DNA of 6,717 bases from CAYJXJ01 sp964374095 (GTDB lineage: Bacteria > Elusimicrobiota > Elusimicrobia > UBA1565 > UBA9628): the NCBI GenBank assembly GCA_964374095.1, contig CAYJXJ010000225.1, positions 1 through 6,717 on the forward strand, written 5' to 3'. The notes under the pieces are model-generated. The model was not told the DNA's origin. It saw nothing but the letters and a program-made list of their open reading frames with translations, and searched no databases. Numbering within the stretch: the stretch's first letter is position 1; every line of letters starts with the position of its first letter. The translations under genes and the position numbers were made by a program. Of the stretch, positions 5,377 to 6,717 are shown piece by piece.

Positions 5377-6068
5377 CCTATATCGACGGGACCGTGACGC
5401 CCTTGAAGCCCCGCGCCGAGGAGCGCCTGGAGCAGGCGCTGGGCATGCTCTGGCAGTTTCGCGAGGCGGGGGAAGACGCCGCGGCCGGCGCCCGCGACGT
5501 CGTCGGCAAGCGTCTCTCCGACGGGGTCTTTGAGATGCTCGTCGAGCGCGGTTTTGTTTCCGTTGCCGAGGGGCGCTGGCGGTTTACCGAAGATGGCGAG
5601 AGGCTCGCGCGCGACCTGACCCGGCGCCACCGCCTCGCCGAGCGGCTCTTGGCCGACGTGCTCGACATCCGGGGGCGCGAACTCGACTCCAACGCCTGCC
5701 AGTGGGAGCACATACTCTCCGATGAAGTGGCGCGTTCGATCTGCGTCCTGCTCGGACACCCGCGGGTTTGCCCGCACGGCGAGAGCATACCCGAGGGCGT
5801 TTGTTGTCGGGGGCCCAAGGCCGCGCTGGAGCCCATCCTGCGGCGCCTCTGCGACCTGGAACCCGGCGCGACGGGGCGCGTCGCCTACCTCACGGCCTCC
5901 GATCCCGGCCTTCTCCAGCGCCTGCTGTCCCTGGGCCTGGCCCCCGGGGCGGACGTGCGCCTGCGGCAATCCTCGCCCGCCGTCGTGGTGCAAATCGACG
6001 CCAACCTGGCGGCGCTTGAGACCGAGCTTGCCGCTTCGATCTTTGTCCGGACGGCCGCCAAGGGCTGA
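5373..6068 (+). CDS. DtxR/MntR-family metal-dependent repressor with FeoA-like C-terminal domain
   Basis: This 231-residue cytoplasmic iron (or manganese) sensor and DNA-binding protein probably controls its own operon. Residues about 15-80 form a winged helix. The dimerisation and metal-binding domain follows, with H86-x-x-x-E90, C109-x-W-E112-H113, H129-P and C133-P-H135-G, matching the ligand framework of DtxR, IdeR and MntR. Residues about 160-228 form an SH3/FeoA-like domain: L-E-P-G-A-x-G-R-V (162-170), L-L-x-L-G-L-x-P-G-A (184-193), then V-V-V-Q-I. Extra cysteines occur just after the CPHG motif (C144-C145), plus C124 and C160. The start ATG at 5373 overlaps the feoB stop and follows a GGGGGTGGGG run that can act as a ribosome site, so the two genes are co-transcribed and probably translationally coupled. 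Without a separate feoA gene, the FeoA-like domain could conceivably touch FeoB, but its usual job in this family is metal sensing or domain packing. Confidence 0.9.
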   Translation: MTYIDGTVTPLKPRAEERLEQALGMLWQFREAGEDAAAGARDVVGKRLSDGVFEMLVERGFVSVAEGRWRFTEDGERLARDLTRRHRLAERLLADVLDIRGRELDSNACQWEHILSDEVARSICVLLGHPRVCPHGESIPEGVCCRGPKAALEPILRRLCDLEPGATGRVAYLTASDPGLLQRLLSLGLAPGADVRLRQSSPAVVVQIDANLAALETELAASIFVRTAAKG

Positions 6069-6108
6069 GGCGCCGCGCGGCCGGTTTGCGAGAACACCGG
6101 ACCGCCTC
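6067..6108. terminator. Imperfect hairpin between convergent genes (possible terminator, weak)
   Basis: Starting at the dtxR-type gene's stop codon, GAGGCG (6067-6072) can pair with CGCCTC (6103-6108), and CCGGT (6081-6085) with ACCGG (6096-6100), around a 10-nt loop. It sits in the 72-bp gap between convergent genes, the expected place for a terminator. The run that follows on the plus strand is A-rich (6111-6116) before a TCTTCTT stretch, and on the other strand the T-run comes before the hairpin. It therefore does not meet the usual hairpin-plus-U-tract rule. Confidence 0.25.
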
Positions 6109-6140
6109 CCAAAAAACTCTTCTTCGCCGTTCCGCCATCC

Positions 6141-6587
6141 TTATGTGCCCCGCGCCTTTGGCCGCGGACTGAAGGACTGAAGCCCGTCAATGTGCTCGTG
6201 AAGGTCCGGATTAATTGGGTTCCACATCGGATCCAGAACGAAGTCGATTCCCTCGCGCCGAGCCAATTTTGAGGCCGGGACGAAGTCGCTGTCACCCGAG
6301 ATGAGGACGATGCGATCCACGAGCCGCTTGAATGCAAGGGCGGCGATATCAAGGCCGATTTTCATGTCAACTCCTTTCTGGACGATATCGGGCCGAACAT
6401 CTCGTTCCAAGAGGTCGCTGACTTTGATCCCCTGACGCAGCAGGTCCGACAACCTAGGCTTGTCCACTTTCCAGCCGCCCCGATCGCGAATCTCGCCCAA
6501 GCGAAGCGCCAATTTCCGGAGCTTCTTGAGCTCCTCAAAAAAACTCCGCTGAAACTGGGCCTGGGGGGTTTTCGAAAAATCAATCAC
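6141..6587 (-). CDS. NYN-domain (PIN-like, LabA/DUF88-type) protein, probably 5'-truncated
   Basis: This 148-residue product reads from a GTG at 6587 to TAA at 6143-6141. NYN domains share the PIN nuclease fold and are thought to cleave or bind RNA. Seen here: K-G-V-D-M-K-I-G-L-D (71-80) with acidic D74 and D80, and V-L-I-S-G-D-S-D-F-V-P (94-104) with D99 and D101. Then comes the family end K-L-A-R-R-E-G-I-D-F (107-116) and D-P-M-W-N. What is missing is the first beta-strand with its catalytic Asp (usually V-F-x-D-G) and the following helix. Family-like sequence continues in frame before the GTG, reading L-Y-R-I-F-Y-Y-D-C-P-P, but no ATG, GTG or TTG occurs there and TAA-TGA stops lie at 6677-6672. 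No ribosome site precedes the GTG. The gene is therefore either a decayed or frameshifted copy, or begins from an unusual codon. Base composition is less GC-rich than the neighbours, suggesting separate ancestry. Confidence 0.72.
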   Translation of the reverse strand: MIDFSKTPQAQFQRSFFEELKKLRKLALRLGEIRDRGGWKVDKPRLSDLLRQGIKVSDLLERDVRPDIVQKGVDMKIGLDIAALAFKRLVDRIVLISGDSDFVPASKLARREGIDFVLDPMWNPINPDLHEHIDGLQSFSPRPKARGT

Positions 6588-6671
6588 TTTGCCGGTGATC
6601 GGGTGATGGACCTTTTTTGCAAATGGCGGGCAGTCGTAGTAAAAAATCCGGTACAGCTTTTCGCTACGGCG
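6588..6671 (-). pseudogene. In-frame upstream remnant of the NYN-domain gene
   Basis: This minus-strand stretch reads in the same frame as the NYN gene and encodes R-R-S-E-K-L-Y-R-I-F-Y-Y-D-C-P-P and then A-K-K-V-H-H-P-I-T-G-K. That is recognisable as the second beta-strand and loop of this NYN subfamily. It lies between the in-frame TAA-TGA pair (6677-6672) and the GTG at 6587 and has no standard start codon. It indicates that the ancestral gene was longer, with roughly 40-60 N-terminal residues lost, shifted out of frame, or encoded beyond the window edge. Confidence 0.5.
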
Positions 6672-6673
6672 TC

Positions 6674-6679
6674 ATTATA
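6674..6679 (-). promoter_or_regulatory. TATAAT -10-like hexamer ahead of the NYN gene
   Basis: On the minus strand this reads TATAAT, a perfect consensus -10 box, overlapping the two in-frame stops. Transcription from it would start near 6667 and leave about 80 nt before the GTG at 6587. No good -35 hexamer is found 16-18 nt upstream, so it may be chance in the less GC-rich end of the window. Confidence 0.2.
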
Positions 6680-6717
6680 CGGTTGCGGACGGCGTAAATG
6701 CCACGGAAACCGTGACC

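Noticed and set aside
5139..5993. Long open minus-strand frame across the feoB end and the DtxR-type gene
   Set aside because: It spans two clearly real plus-strand genes, shows no family motif, and is explained by high GC suppressing stop codons.
6109..6130. A6 followed by TCTTCTT as a U-tract terminator signal
   Set aside because: The T residues do not directly follow the hairpin on either strand, so a standard intrinsic terminator is not supported.
6664..6717. Minus-strand peptide end reading G-H-G-F-R-G-I-Y up to a TAG, possibly the tail of another gene
   Set aside because: Only 17 codons are in the window and no family can be recognised; it may be the shifted frame of the NYN gene or noncoding.

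Overview
The window is GC-rich bacterial DNA with tightly packed genes. No RNA genes, insertion sequences or CRISPR arrays were seen. Menaquinol-type electron transport, multiheme cytochromes and a FeoB/DtxR iron module suggest an anaerobic or facultative Gram-negative-type respirer. The overall look fits Desulfobacterota-like, Elusimicrobiota-like or similar environmental lineages, but this taxonomic guess is inference and weakly held.

Layout: (1) 1-228 is the 3' end of an AAA+ ATPase with a DUF4143 nuclease-fold C-terminus. (2) 303-3147 is a three-gene plus-strand operon whose genes join through ATGA start/stop overlaps. It encodes a periplasmic pentaheme cytochrome c, a Tat-exported Rieske iron-sulfur protein, and a cytochrome b fused to two C-terminal cytochrome c domains. 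Together they look like a quinol:cytochrome c oxidoreductase of the b6f/bc family with a built-in diheme arm and a dedicated pentaheme partner. (3) 3144-3320 is a small minus-strand zinc-ribbon-like protein, convergent with the cytochrome b gene. (4) 3321-3402 is a divergent intergenic region holding a perfect 12-bp AT-rich palindrome. (5) 3403-6068 is a two-gene iron operon: feoB, then a DtxR-family regulator with a C-terminal FeoA-like domain, again joined by ATGA. (6) 6069-6140 is a short convergent spacer with a hairpin. (7) 6141-6717 carries a minus-strand NYN-domain ribonuclease-like gene. Its family similarity continues upstream of any usable start codon until two adjacent in-frame stops, so the gene looks 5'-truncated or frameshifted. 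This end is visibly less GC-rich than the rest.

How it fits together: the respiratory operon would oxidise quinol in the membrane and pass electrons via the Rieske centre to the attached His/Met c-hemes and/or the pentaheme cytochrome. The operon needs nine hemes and one 2Fe-2S cluster, and the adjacent Fe(II) importer with its own iron sensor is a plausible supply module, though co-regulation is not shown. The most notable signals are the natural Ser-to-Ala and Tyr-to-Phe changes beside the Rieske cluster, the b6-type heme spacing without the heme c(i) cysteine, and the candidate metalloregulator operator in front of feoB.
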